From NCBI GenBank assembly GCA_024449915.1, contig JAMZAV010001296.1:106235-170234 (forward strand): a stretch of DNA of 64,000 bases, given 5' to 3'. The position numbers were made by a program, and so were the translations under genes. The stretch is from Sweltsa coloradensis. Taxonomy: Eukaryota; Arthropoda; Insecta; Plecoptera; Chloroperlidae. The stretch's first letter is position 1; the number at the start of each line of letters is the position of its first letter. Positions 35,511 through 48,100 of this stretch are shown in pieces. Under the pieces are notes generated by a model. It did no database searches and had not been told where the DNA came from. It saw nothing but the letters and a program-made list of their open reading frames with translations.

Positions 35511-38500
35511 ACCTGGCCGGTTAGAGAACGCGACAATTGCTTCCTCCACATCTTCCACCCGCCCCGATGAGAATATCATCCCTCATCCCTTATCAGTGCA
35601 ACTATGCAAATTAACACGACATTACAAGATAAATATATGCATTGCATATATATATCATTTCAATATCTCCCCCTTGAAAACGTGAAATCCTCAACCCAAA
35701 TCCCCTAACAACTATCTCATATAAAATTATACATAAAACTCCAATAACCTATGTAATTCGTCAAGCAACTACAAATAAAAACCCCGTGTTTCAATTATTG
35801 TCATAGGATAGTGGTCATATATTGTCCTTGTCGTACATCAATATGAAAATAAACACAATTGTTTCGAAACACTACATCCAGTAATAATGTTATTCATAGA
35901 ACAACTTTAATTAGAAATAAACACCGGAAACTTCATTTGCGCCATTACGTACATCAAAACACCTACAAGGAAACTTGTGGTAACTCTTACTACATCTTAC
36001 ACCGCATTGAATTCCTTTTGGACACGTGCGTCGTCACCAGTCGCGCCGGATCGTTCTCTCGTCGTCGCTGAGGTGTGGTCGTCACGGCGTCCTCGTACTC
36101 GTCGACGTCTTGAGTTCGAGGACTCATTATGGCATCGTCAAAACGCCGAGCCAGCGATGAATTACAGCACGCCGGCATCACCCTGATCGGGCGTCGATCC
36201 CAATCCAATAAGTAAATGTATTTATATTTACTACTGGATGTTGATCTTTCGTGGCAGGAAGTGTTACATCACACCCGACATGCGTGTGTTGTTTCTACGT
36301 TCCTAACTCGCGAGCCCTCCCGTCCACGTCGAAAACTTATTTCTTGATAAAATCTCTTGTACACTCACGAGGGTTGGAACTGTTCTCGGTACCCACAAGA
36401 TTGTGACATCATTTTTTTGTACCCTGCCGAGTTTATCGGCTTTCCAGCGAAATCAATTAGGGAACCGACATCGTCTCCTACCCTCTTTCCGCTCTTCCTA
36501 GTAATCTCACGCGAGGATAACGGCTTGCAAGAATCTAAGAAGTAAACAAAAACGCCTGCTTGACAACGGTTGTTTTCAAGGCCCCTAATGTTGCCAATCA
36601 TAGCTGACAGGTTGATGAAAGTTTCCAATAGAAGTTCTTTTACTGCTGTTGGCCACTCAGCCCGTCCTTTATTTAAATTCTCAACTCCAGAAAAGGTACT
36701 AAATTCAACCATGCCTTTCTGCAAATAGGGAACTGTCCTTCTTACCAAATTTTGAATATGTCCCTACTAATAACCTCAAATACCGAACAGTAAAGTTTTT
36801 ATGCGTCCAGCTTTTATTAGCGCTAACTGTGCGCGAGGAAAAATTTGAACTGGGCTTCGCGCCGGAAAACGCATGCGCCATTGCAGGGGTGTGCTTGTCG
36901 TGAGGTTCGCCGAGTCGGCGAGCTGGCATTTCTGCCAATCATTCTTCCCTCCTCACCTCAAACTATTACTTTCCAACCAAAAGAAGCGCGGACGTAAGTC
37001 TTTGTGCGGAAGTCAAACGCCCAGGGAACTTTGAACATGCCTAGAATCTACAGATTTTATTTTTTATAGTTTAATTAATTGCGATGTATGGGGGGGAGTG
37101 AAGAGAGTAATGGAATTAATTTAAATTGAATGTTACAAATTACTAAATTCGTGTAAGATATATTTTAAACCCCGGCCAGTTCCCTATTGCATTGATTGTT
37201 TTAACGTTTCATTATAACATATATTAATCATTTTTTTAAAATATTTTTTACGTCTTTATTATGCATAAAACAGAAGATTATTCCACAAGTGCAAATATAA
37301 TATATTAACTTATCCATTAAAACAATCTAAGAACTACTAAAATAAACATAAATTTGGAACATGAAAAAATACATCACTTGATATTCAAGGCAATAATTAA
37401 TACTAACTATTTTTATGTTGTGTTTGGTTGTGTGAATGTGTGCGTGTGCGTGTTTGTAGCGTGGTGTGTGTTTAGTTGTCACAATAGTGGTCCCTTAATT
37501 CTAACCAATTATGAAGATTTGTTTTGCATTTTTCATCCCCTTCGTCCATGTTCTATTAATAATTTATATTTGTATTAATAACTATTTTTTTGTAAGTTGA
37601 TAACCTCACATGACATATGACGTTTTGTTTACTTTGAAATAAGCATCTACATTTCGATGCCTTGGTGTTCACTAAAACCATAATCACAATTAAATGAGCA
37701 ATTTACATCCAAAAAGTTAGGTACAACCCGAATATTTTTTTTATATTTTATTTTTGCAAAGTCGAGCTTTTTACTTCTGACTTGAATTTAGTCCATCAGT
37801 TTCTTGTCTTAGGAGTTGGTAAACGGTGATTTTGGAGGCTGTCCTAAGCAACAAGCACATAAAATTTCAGAGTTGTTCTGAATCGGCTTGTTGATTCTGG
37901 CGTTGATCCCGAGTGTCTCGAACTGTCCACGTCATACCACTTGTTGCTATATTTCCTATTAAAAATATCGATCTTGGTTGGTTATCGCACACTCGTCCGA
38001 TTTCCCCCCCCCCCCCCCCCCCCCCAAGTCTGGGCCTACGGGGTTGTTTGGGTCGCTTTGATTTTACTGTCCCTCGACTGTCCCCCACTGAAATCAGTTG
38101 GGGGCTATAACTGAGTGAGTAGACTCTAAATATAATAATTATTTAATTGTTTATTCCGTTCCGTACATCTTTGTGCTGAATGATTGACAATCCAGTGACC
38201 ACTAGCATGTATATGCTTTCTTCTAGCTTGACAATTGTGTTTCCCCTGACATTCCACATGTTCAAGTGCGAAATGAGTATAGGAACATCAGGGAAATTTG
38301 TGTGAGAGGTGTTTCATTCCAATCATTGCTGGTCGCAAGTGGCCTACCTCCGGTCTAAACGCTCGTGTTCAAATATTGCATTGTTTGTTTTTTTTGTACA
38401 TACATACAAATACATATTTCTATTTATTTTAGAATTTTAATATTTTATTTAAGATTTTTTTTTTTTTAATTCAAAAATTGTTTATATCAAACTGTAAATA

Positions 38501-39960
38501 AGTTATTTTTTAATATTTATGTAATTATTAAACCATCCACGATACAAAGCGGTTTTTTACTTGTAATAAGTATAAGTAAGTGAATAAATAAATAAATAAA
38601 TAAATATTAAAATGTTAGTATTTTTTTGCTTTCGTGGGTAACCTGCTCAGGTCCAATGCAAGCCCCTTTTCCAGGAGTTTAACTACGTATTGAGGAGTAA
38701 CGTATGAAGGGAAGTCCAGCTCAAGGTCTGTTCATGAGACATCATCCTTGCAATCGCATTGGCGCCTGGGGAAGAAAAGTTGAAAACCTCGAATACAACT
38801 TCAAGTCCAGATTGCCCTTACTCGACGGGATTTCAATCCAGAGCCAACCTACATCTTACTTTAATATATATGTATATATAGCTCATAAACCTAGGACCAA
38901 CACTGTTGGTTCTTTCCAAAACGAGAGATGAAACGTCAAAACACATTAGTAGAACGTGTTGTGGCTGATGAACAACCGTTAAAAATGTGGTTAACATGAT
39001 AGTTTTTCAATGTCGATTCAATTCATTCGTCGTTGCTAAATCCAGAAATATAAACTAGTGGATAAAAATAAAGAAAAAATACAAGTGTATAGGGTAACTG
39101 TTTCCAGCAAGGAAACAATGAGAGTTGTTTTACATAATAATATTGGGTCCGATTGCTGCCCATTCTGTCAATTCCCACATTTATTATCAAACATTCAATG
39201 TTTATAAAAACACAAATAATGGGAAATATTATTATAATATAAAACTTTAAAAAAATAACGATCACACTAGCGTTATAGGAACTGAGTGACGGACAAGAGG
39301 GTGAAATAAATTACTTTCTTCTAGCTAGAAACCGTCAGGTAGAGAAAAGTATTTAGTCTATAATTATCATTTTTTTGTGGTAGCTAATAAAGTTATCCAG
39401 CAAATTTCAGTAGATAGGATATTGGATTCACCTCACCAAAACAAAAATTTGAAATTAATATTGGGAACATTTCACCATTCAATTCCTTCGCTTTTATCAG
39501 TGAGAATTGTTCATGAACTTATCTATATAATCAAGCGTCCGTTGGCACATTTTATTTGGTAATGTCAGTATCTTGGCTATCCTATACTCAATTTTTTGTA
39601 ACTTGTATGAACATAATCCAATATTTATAGTGACTTTTGTACTACTGGGGGTCCCACGTGCACCTCCCCTTCCCAGACGAGACCTCCTTGACGACGACGA
39701 CAATGATAACACGAACGATGCCAAAGCCAACTTGACACACGACGTGAAGAAACCCCCTTTTCTTCACCTAACCCTTTGCTGTTCTGCACTAGCATATGAA
39801 TTTTCCTCCTATATCACTTAGCTAGAGTGGCGCATTATCACCGAACGTTTGACCGCGCCCTGAAACCAATAAACTAAAACCCATTTTTCTCTTTCGTCTA
39901 TAGGCCTAAATTGTCTTCCTTTGTCATATGCCTACATTGACGCTTGGAGGCGTAACTAGT
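35511..39960. other. left part of the foldback spacer, no recognised gene
   Basis: Mostly AT-rich, with a GC-richer patch at about 36010-36180. The longest frame, 127 residues on the minus strand (36748-36365), shows no known domain. A poly-C tract lies at 38004-38025, an AATA run at about 38583-38606 and a GT-rich run at about 37430-37470. No transposase-like sequence was found. Confidence 0.5.
38034..38140 (+). repeat. partial copy of the 54.1-kb MITE end with its flank
   Basis: GGGTCGCTTTG, CTGTCCCCCACTGAAATCAG, TATAACTGAGTGAG and GACTCTAAAT recur in the same order at 54103-54185. The similarity starts about 30 bp before the MITE end, so the repeat includes flanking DNA. Confidence 0.7.
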
Positions 39961-39989
39961 GTAGGGGTCGTACCTAGCTTGCATTCCAT

Positions 39990-40320
39990 TTAGCCTGGAT
40001 ATCTGTTTGAACAAGGGTCCTTTGACCACAAATGTTTTGTGCAATGATTATAATAGGGAAACCCAAAATTCGTTGATAGACGAGTGAGTGAGCCATGTGT
40101 TGAGTACCCGGTATCATTCCCCATACTGGGCTCGATCTCAGCCTTAGGTATAGGGAGGAACAGGGAATGTTCCCGGTACTCAACAGAAAAAAACATGGCT
40201 TCCTCACTCGCTATCACGACTTTGGCGTTTTTCCTCTCCTTATACCTAAGGCTGATCTAGCCCAGTTATGGGGAATGATACGGTATTTAACACAAGGGCT
40301 CACTCACTCGCCTATTCTAC
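39990..40320. repeat. clustered inverted and direct copies of a ~90-bp repeat
   Basis: Minus-strand copy at about 40083-40168 and plus-strand copies at about 40160-40222 and 40228-40312. They share the blocks TATACCTAAGGCTGA, GGGGAATGAT, GGTACTCAACACATGG, GCTCACTCACTCG and TTTGGCGTTT. More diverged relatives lie near 40975-41070 and 41815-41915. Confidence 0.75.
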
Positions 40321-40429
40321 GTCGTCTCGTCTATTCCCTACTCGTCTCGTCTACTTTTGGCGTTTCCTATTGTGTGTTATTTTAAAAGATACCACAATTT
40401 GTTAGACGAGGGAGCGCATGCAGCAGACT

Positions 40430-41075
40430 GAAGTATACAATTCAACGCAAACGGCACAAGATCTGTTTTTTGTCCTGTGAGTGACTTTGAATCCAGAACG
40501 GCTAAACAGATTGTAACGAACTTTAAACAGACAGCCGTACAAGTATTTAGCGTGCAGTTAACATTAAAATCCCGTTACGATTTAAGCCTAAACAAGACAT
40601 AATACATTGAAATATAGGCGAAATGTGTAGGATGTAATTATAGCAACAATGGTTTTGTTCTTAAAAAATATTTTTAGGAATAATTTTTTTAGAATGTCAG
40701 GTGTGGTTGTTGCGGAATCTTGCACGGCTGAAGGTTCCCCAACTTTCCGCTGGAGAAAGTAAAACTTCGCAATCTTTACACGTATTTCGTACTGGCTATG
40801 TTTTCCCATAGTAACGTACGAGGCAATTCAAAACATGCTCCTTTCATTTTTTAATACAATTCAGAAATTTACAAAAATATATCCTGACCGTAGTTTTAAC
40901 CCGGGTGCGCACCCATATTCCGGTATACTAGGCGCCTTATAGCCAACTACAGACAAGGGAGGAAAGAACCATGTTGGATCCAGCCTTGTTTAGGGGATGA
41001 AATGGAATGTTTCCCAGGTACTCAACACATGGCTCGCTCACTCGTCTTACAACGCTTTGGCGTTTCCTAGTTATT
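40430..41075 (+). repeat. copy 1 of an old ~0.7-kb repeat
   Basis: Shares, in order, with 41200-41915: an ACTTTAAACAGACAGCC-type start, CGTTACGATTTAA, GAATCTTGCACGGC followed by AAGGTTCCCC, CGCTGGAGAAAGTAAA, CGTATTTCGTACTGG, a tRNA-like piece and GGTACTCAACACATGG. Clearly diverged, so old. Confidence 0.65.
40891..40957 (-). repeat. tRNA-like SINE head inside repeat copy 1
   Basis: On the minus strand TAGTTGGCTATAAGGCGCC resembles box A, and CCCGGGTTAAAACT lies in the box B position about 40 bp downstream. It resembles the better-preserved copy at 58345-58428 (shared inverse of TTCC, GGCGCCTTA and AACTA). Confidence 0.5.
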
Positions 41076-41199
41076 TAACACGGCCTTGTAGAAGCACGCA
41101 CAATTCCCGTAGCACGTCATTCCCAACAATTAGGACGTTTGAGTTGAGTCATAGTACTGTCTGGTTTTAACACGAAAGTACAATGTTTTAGTCGATCCC

Positions 41200-41915
41200 A
41201 GTACAGTCGACTGTCGCTTTTGCGGAATGCACCCGCAATGAACACGGGCCGAACCACTGGACCGATTGCACTGAAATTTTAACGAGTCATCCGATACCAG
41301 TATCTAAGAACTGATAACATGTTTTAGCAAAATCTGTTACGATTCAAAAGTCAAGAAATAATAAATTGAAAATTAGATCAATTTGATGTCCATTTATTTT
41401 CAACGACAAGGGCTTTTATTCTTGAAAAATAATTTTTATCGTATCATGTTTTTGAATATCAAGCAGGAAATCATTTCAGTGACCAAGGTGTACCGAATCT
41501 TGCTCGCTCAAGGTTTTCCCCAAAATTCCACTGGAGTGAGTAAACCTTGCAATATTTAATTCGTATTTAGTACTGGATTATGTTTCCCTAGTATTTGTTT
41601 GTATTTCAACATTGTTCTAGCCTTTTGAACCCAGGCCTCCCACATTCCAGGTGTAGAGAGCCTTTGATAAATAACGTAATATTCGCATTTGAGTTCATTG
41701 ATGTATAATGTATAAATGATAGGGTTTTGAGTTTGAGTGTGTCATACAGGCGCGTCAATTTTTAACTTTAATGCGACAATAGCCGATACTATGCAAAAGA
41801 CGAAAAACCATTCCATGGCAAAGAATCCAGCCCTTGCGTAGGGTGGAAAGGGAATTATCCCGGGTACTCAACACATGGCAGCTTCACTCTTCTACAAAGA
41901 ATTTCGCGTTTTCCT
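41200..41915 (+). repeat. copy 2 of the ~0.7-kb repeat
   Basis: Same order of blocks as 40430-41075. Its start holds CCGAACCACTGGACCGATTG followed by CACTGAAATTTT, a phrase resembling 3' sequences of widespread arthropod repeats. Confidence 0.65.
41620..41670 (-). repeat. partial tRNA-like SINE head inside repeat copy 2
   Basis: Minus strand has GGCCTGGGTTCAAAAGG at the box B position and CACCTGGAATGTGGGAG before it, matching the SINE head at 58345-58428. Box A is degraded. Confidence 0.45.
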
Positions 41916-42580
41916 GTTTGTTCATGTTCTTCGTCATACTAATGTTATTATTTTACATGTTTATAGTCAACGTTGTATTGTGTGATTATGGTTTTGGTGT
42001 AAAGTAAATTGCACTTTGGAACTAATATAAAAATATATAACTTAAAATAAAATAATATGTTATTCCAAACCAAAACCCCTCCTTATCCCAAGGGTATAAT
42101 TATAACTTCATATCAATGCATTTTACAATATTGTTGATCAATTATCAATAACGAATCCTCAATTATTAAATTTTTTGCCATTTTGCATGCACCAGTCATA
42201 CGCTGTAAGGCGTGAACTTCTTAATTGGCTATTGTATGGATCTAAATGCATACGTAGACGACCAGCATTTCTAACAGTAGCTCTAAGTTCTAAACTTCGG
42301 AGAAATACAAGGAATCCCGCGCTCATTGTCCTACAGACTCCCAACAACGCAGTGCATTGTTTCGATGATTCGACCCAACGATCGCGTTTCGGCTGTCCAC
42401 TGGTTGATCAATTCGTTTCAGACCTGACCGCACCAAATTTCTGAACCGCCCGCCTATCAGTACGCGCGTGTAAGTGTGTCTCGTTACGATAACTATCGTG
42501 CTCAGACTTCATTGACATTCGTTATTTTACATTGTATTTCAACATGATACACAAAATCTAAGTGAACTAAATTGTTACTG
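41916..42580. other. right part of the foldback spacer, no recognised gene
   Basis: AT-rich. Overlapping frames at 42159-42444 on both strands have no recognisable domain. Confidence 0.5.
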
Positions 42581-43496
42581 TCCAGAATAAAACGGCCCTA
42601 ATTAATAGCTGTCTAAAATGACACTTTTCGTTTAAACGCGTGTGCCAAATTTGCTGTGTCCTAAAAATAAAGTGTCCAAACTCTCAGTGCATTGTCCTAA
42701 AAATGAAATGGCCTCAGGAATATCCTGTGACCAAAAATTTTCGTTTAAAGACGATTAATTAAATTTGCACTGTCCTAAAAATGAATTAGCCGAAGTAACA
42801 ACGTGTTTACATGAAACACAACGTTAAACCGATCTGAACCAAATTGACCAGTCTTCTAAAAATAAACTGTACCAAAATACAGTGTGCTTAATTTTCACTG
42901 TCCCAAACATGAATGGATTGGATTGCTGTGGATCTATTACATTTTTTCGTGTAAGGACTGTACAAATAAACAGTGTAGGTAAAACAAAATAAACTGTACC
43001 AAAATCCCAGTGCACTAAATTTTTCACTGTTCTTCTAAACATGAAGTGGCTTAAGTACGAGCTGTTAATGATGACACTTTTCGTAAAAACGTTCTGTAGC
43101 CAAATAACAGTGTACTAAATTCTCACTGTCCTATACATGAAAAAGGCTTTAGTACTTGCTGTAAATCTTTAAACTTTTTTCGTGCAAAACGATGTGTACC
43201 AAATTTACAGTGTATTAAAAAAACTGTCCCAAATCACCGTGTACTAACTTTTTCACGTGTCTGAACACGAAATGGCTTAATTATTGCTCAGAATCTAGAA
43301 ACGTTCGTGAAAACGGTATGTAACCAATAACAACAGGGAACTAAACAAAAGGGTCCCAAAATCAAACAGTGTACTAAATTTTCACACTCCTAAACATAAA
43401 ATGGCTTAGTACTTTGCTCTAAATCGTGAAAACTTATCGTTAAAACGATATGTACCAAATTAACAGGGTAACTAAAAAAACGTCCCAAAAATTCAC
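42581..43496 (-). repeat. satellite array, right arm, inner part
   Basis: About seven units of the ~125-bp satellite in inverse orientation (AATTTTCACTGTCC, TTTACAGTGTACTAAAAA, CGATCTGTACCAAA types), more diverged than the outer right-arm units. It is cut at 43496 by the BEL element. Confidence 0.9.
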
Positions 43497-44044
43497 TGTT
43501 CGCGCCATTTTAAGCCCACTCTTGTTTCCGTAGTATTTTAGTTTTCACTCCCCTCTTACCCCTCTTTCTTATCTCTGATTTTAACCTGACCTAGAACAGG
43601 TCGTTGGCTCGTCCTATTGCTTTCGAACTGCCATAGCGTTCAGACCTCAGTACGGCTGTCTGTTCTAGACAGTGAATTCGCATATTAGTTGCCTCGAGTG
43701 CAACAAACCAACAATATTCTTCGTGGTCACTCAGTGACACTTTCTTAACACACACACAGTTCACAGTGCTTTACAAGTGATATTAAGTTGATTTTTCGTG
43801 TGCATTACGTATGTTGTTGTATCATCATTTACTGCTTTCATCACTATCGATCCCCCTTCTATCTATCATCTCACTAGGCTAGCCTATCATTTTCACTCTT
43901 CATCACCTACTTCGACACCTCGCTCAAACGGCAAGTTCGCCGTCTCCACAAGCCAACTGTCTCGAAGCCAAGGTAAGCTCGATTGTGATTTGTTTCTTCA
44001 TTTTTTCCCTCGTATTTATTGGCATCATCGTCTTGGTGCCAACA
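43497..44044 (+). repeat. 5' LTR of the BEL element
   Basis: TG...CA ends. The following TTTTGGTCCACTCGTGCC contains a likely primer-binding site from 44048 (TGG...). The frame at 43798-44280 crosses the LTR edge and is not a gene. Confidence 0.93.
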
Positions 44045-44399
44045 TTTTGGTCCACTCGTGCCGAATATATTTCGTTTTTTTCATTATACAGTCCACTTTC
44101 AAAACCATTCAAATATTATCTCGCATTGTTGTTTGTCGATATTCAATCTCTCATCACTGGGTCATACTCGGCGTGTGCATGACTCACTATACGCAGTGTT
44201 ATCTAGTTTATTGTTCATTGTCGCAGGGCGAGCATTTGTTTACATTCTCTCGGTCGCGTGTATTTTATACACGTCGCTAGTTATTTGTCCTGACTACCCG
44301 GGTTCGATCTTACCATTTTGTGTTCATTGTTGTTTTTTTCAATTGCACTCGCAATAGTCACTCCCTGTTTCTTTTATTGTCGTCTTAGTTTCGGTTATC

Positions 44400-45160
44400 A
44401 TGACCAAGCAGGAACGGCAACGTAGCTTGCTTCTAGCTAGAAGAGAGCGTATATTTGCCTCAGTGCAACGCTCATATGACGCGTTTCAAGCGCTTCAAGA
44501 CGAGGAAGCTTCTCGTCACAGATCGCGGTTTGACAAGCTTGACCAGTTGGAAACTGACTTCGAAGCGGTTCAGAGCGAAATATTAGTTGCTAATTCTCAG
44601 CTCGAGGAAGGTGTCAACCCTCTTCCTGTCGACGCAGTACAAGCCAGCTTTGAGAGCCTTCTCTACTCGGCACGCGATAAGTATCTCGCCATAGTCGCGC
44701 GTATCCCAGATGCTATTCCTGTGAATCCGCCATCTACTGTTGCTGCTCAAGTTAATACGCTACCCAATATTCAATTGCCAATATTTGCAGGCGACATGAC
44801 TCAGTGGCCAGACTTCTATGCTTTGTTCAGCTCCCTTGTCCATGACAACGAGTCATTGAACAATGTACAACGCTTCCACTATTTGCGTTCTTCTTTGCGA
44901 GATGCTGCATTGGCTGCAATTAATGGGTTTCAAATTTCAAGCGCTAATTATACTCTTGCCTACGACGCGCTAGTGTCGCGCTATCAGAACAAGCGCTTAT
45001 TGGCCGCTATGTATATTCAACAGGTACTCGATTTCACTCCATTGAAATCAAGCAGTCATGCTAAGTTACAGCAGTTCTTGCAAGTTCATCGTAATTCCGT
45101 GAACGCTCTCAAGGCTTTGAAGATTCCTGATTTAGCTGACTTTCTCCTTCTGTCACTTAC
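44400..45160 (+). pseudogene. gag: BEL gag part (DUF1759 capsid region), frame lost near 45150
   Basis: In BEL elements gag and pol usually form one long frame. Here the ATG at 44400 opens a gag of about 250 residues with an N-terminal basic/coiled segment (residues 1-70) and the DUF1759-like capsid block LPNIQLPIFAGDMTQWPDFY, then RFHYLRSSLRDAALAAI and YDALVSRYQNKRLL. Near IPDLADFLLLSL (about 45120-45155) the sequence slips: the original frame runs on to 45590 with unrelated translation, while the true protein continues in the -1 frame. A single small indel explains this. A programmed shift is less likely, as no slippery heptamer was seen. The capsid would package element RNA. Confidence 0.85.
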
Positions 45161-48100
45161 TTTGTCAATCAGCAGCTTATCACGTTCTTGGACGAAGCTT
45201 CAAGGACGCTTGAGTTGTGCTGTCTGGATCAACCGGGTTCGACCCCAGTTAAGGCGCAGTCTACGGCGCAGTCATCGAGAAAAGTCAACTCATTGCTCGT
45301 TGCAAACGCCAGCTCACATGACTCCAGTGAACATAAGCCTGCTTCAGGCTCGTCAAGCCGGCAAGCTCAAAGCCGTCCATCACCCACTTGCCCATTATGC
45401 CAGAGTTCTCACACCTTGTATAAGTGTCAAACGTTTCTCAAGCAATCGCTGCCCGACAAGTACGCTACTCTCAGGCGATTACGTCGCTGTTTCAATTGCT
45501 TGGGACTTCATTCACAATCCGAATGTCAATCCGAACGTTCATGCTGGACGTGTCACAGCACTCAGCATCACTCGTTGTTGCATCCGATGAAAGCACCAAC
45601 GCCGACTATCAACCATCTTGATAACAGCTCTACTCAGCCTACAGGCACGATCGCAGCTCGTACTTTTTCCTGTCGAATGGAGGCAACCCCGTCCACTCAG
45701 CGCGTCGCCCTGTTGGGTACCGTGAGAGCTTTAATTCGGGATGCTGCGGGACAACATCACCCTATTCGTGCCGTCATAGATTCTGGGTCTCAAGTCTCAG
45801 CTATAACTCTTTCTCTCGTTCAAGGTCTCGGACTGAAGGTAGAACCTAGCCCTATTCAACTGTCTGGCATAGGGCAAGCGGTTACCAAGGTTCATGGCAA
45901 TGTGCTCTGTGACATTGCTTCTAGGTTGAATCCAAACCATCATCTCCGCGTTCAGGCACTCGTTCTGTCTGCCATTTCCGATCGCCTTCCTACTACCTCC
46001 GTCCCTATCGAGGTGTTCGAGCGCTATCGTGGGCTCTCGTTGGCCGACGATAGGTTTCATCTTCCAGACAAGATCGACTTCCTGATAGGAGCGGATCTGT
46101 ATCCGGATATTCTTAGTAGGACCAGCGATGTAGTCATCGGAGGCCAACCCTCCGCTCTCAACACCCTGTTCGGATGGGTGATCTTGGGTTCGATTCCGGC
46201 ATCAGGACTCGAGTCTCAGGCCCCATGCTCCCTTTTCGCATGTTCAGCTCCATCGTTGGATCGTTCTCTTCGCATGTTCTGGGAAACTGAGGAGGTTTCG
46301 CGTCCTTCTCAGAAGAATCCAGATGATCAGCTGTGTGAAGACCAGTTCGTGGCCTCACACACTCGAGACGATGTGGGGCGTTACTCTGTAGGGCTCCCAT
46401 TCAAGCCTCACTGCGTGCCTCTTGGCTTCAATCGCAATGTTGCCTTCTCAAGTTTTCTCAGTCTGGAACGTCGCCTCAAGCGCGTTCCTGAGCATGACGT
46501 TGCTTATCACCAGTTCATGCGGGAGTACGCGGATCTTCAGCACATGCAGCTTGCTGTCACGTCATCGGATTACGTGATTCCACACCATTGCGTGCACAAG
46601 GCTTCAAGTTCGTCAACGAAGCTTCGAGTCGTGTTCAACGCCTCTGCGGCGGACGCGCATGGTGCTTCTCTTAATCAGCAGCTGTTAATCGGTCCCAAGC
46701 TTCAGCGAGATCTCCCAAGTATCCTGATCAACTTCAGGACTTATCCCATCGCTATCTGTGCTGACATCCGCCAAATGTACAGGCAGATTCGTATTCTACC
46801 AGCTGATCGTGTCCATCAGCACATCTTCTGGCGCCCGAATCCTGACTCGGCTGTCTTGGAGTACGAGCTCAATACTGTCACCTACGGGTTAGCTCCATCA
46901 GCTTTTCTTTCTCAACGAGTTTTACACCAGCTGGTGCAAGACGACGGGGCGCCCTTCCCTCTTGCCTCTTGTGCGATTACGTTTGACACGTACATCGATG
47001 ACATCGTCTCAGGCGCTAAGGACCTCGCTCAGGCTATCGCTCTTCAAGAAGAGCTCACGCTGTTACTTTCCAGTGGAGGCTTCGAGCCTCGTAAATGGGC
47101 CAGCAATCTCCCTGCTGCCCTTGCGACCCTTCCCGAGGACCATCTGGAAACACCACTTGCGTTCTCCCCTGAAGAGCAGGGAATCAAGATCTTGGGCTTA
47201 TTGTGGGACCCCCACACTGACGACTTCTCATTCCGTGCTCAGCCATTCGAAGGCCATTTGACGAAGCGCTCGGCACTCTCCTACATCGCCAGGATATTTG
47301 ATCCGTTAGGATTTCTCTCGCCATTTGTCTCCTTCATGAAAATCTTTCTCCAGAGATTGTGGATGTCTCATTCTCAGTGGGACGACCCACTCTCCGACGA
47401 GCTCTCAAACACTTGGCACTCCGCCGTCGCTGACGTAGCTCAACTCGTCAAGTTTCGTGTTCCACGTCACTTCCCCTCACTGCACGGCGTCCTCCGGATA
47501 GTTGGGTTTTGCGACGCTTCAGAGAAAGGCTACGCCGCCGTCTTGTACCTCCACATGACGTCGGGTTCCACCTTTCACGTTAGCCTTCTCCGAGCCCGTA
47601 GCAAAGTTGCTCCAGTCAAGACGTTGACCATTCCAAAGCTCGAGCTGTCTGCGGCTCTGCTGCTTGCCCGTCTTCTCCAAGCTACCTTGCCTGCACTCAA
47701 CTCTCTCACCCTGAACGCCATCGTACTTTACTCGGACTCAACTATCGTTCTCGCATGGCTGGCTACACCTCCTCATCGGCTGAAAACGTTCGTGGCAAAT
47801 CGAGTCGTAGAAATCCTGGAGCACACCTCACCGTCCGATTGGGCTCACGTTCCGTCCACTGAGAACCCAGCTGACTGTGCGTCCCGTGGTTTGACGGCAT
47901 CTGAAATGCTACTTCACCCTTTGTGGCAGTTGGGACCGCCCTTTCTTCAATCATCCCCCGATTCTTGGCCCAGATCAACGCCTACCTCCGTCAGCGTTGA
48001 GTTGCCTGAGATGAAACCGCATGCAGTTCTGATCGCCAAGGCCGACGTTGTCGTCGACCCATTGTTGCTTCACTTCATGAAGTTCTCCACTCTACTCCGT

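Noticed and set aside
35162..35570. Ser/Leu/Tyr-rich frames of 79-124 residues
   Set aside because: They follow from the heptamer array.
36365..36748. 127-residue minus-strand frame in the foldback spacer, possibly a host exon or transposase piece
   Set aside because: No recognised motif, no splice context and no second copy seen in the window. Left as spacer.
39497..39730. Minus-strand stretch YKLQKIEYRIAKILTLPNKM as a possible LINE polymerase piece
   Set aside because: Too short and without flanking polymerase motifs.
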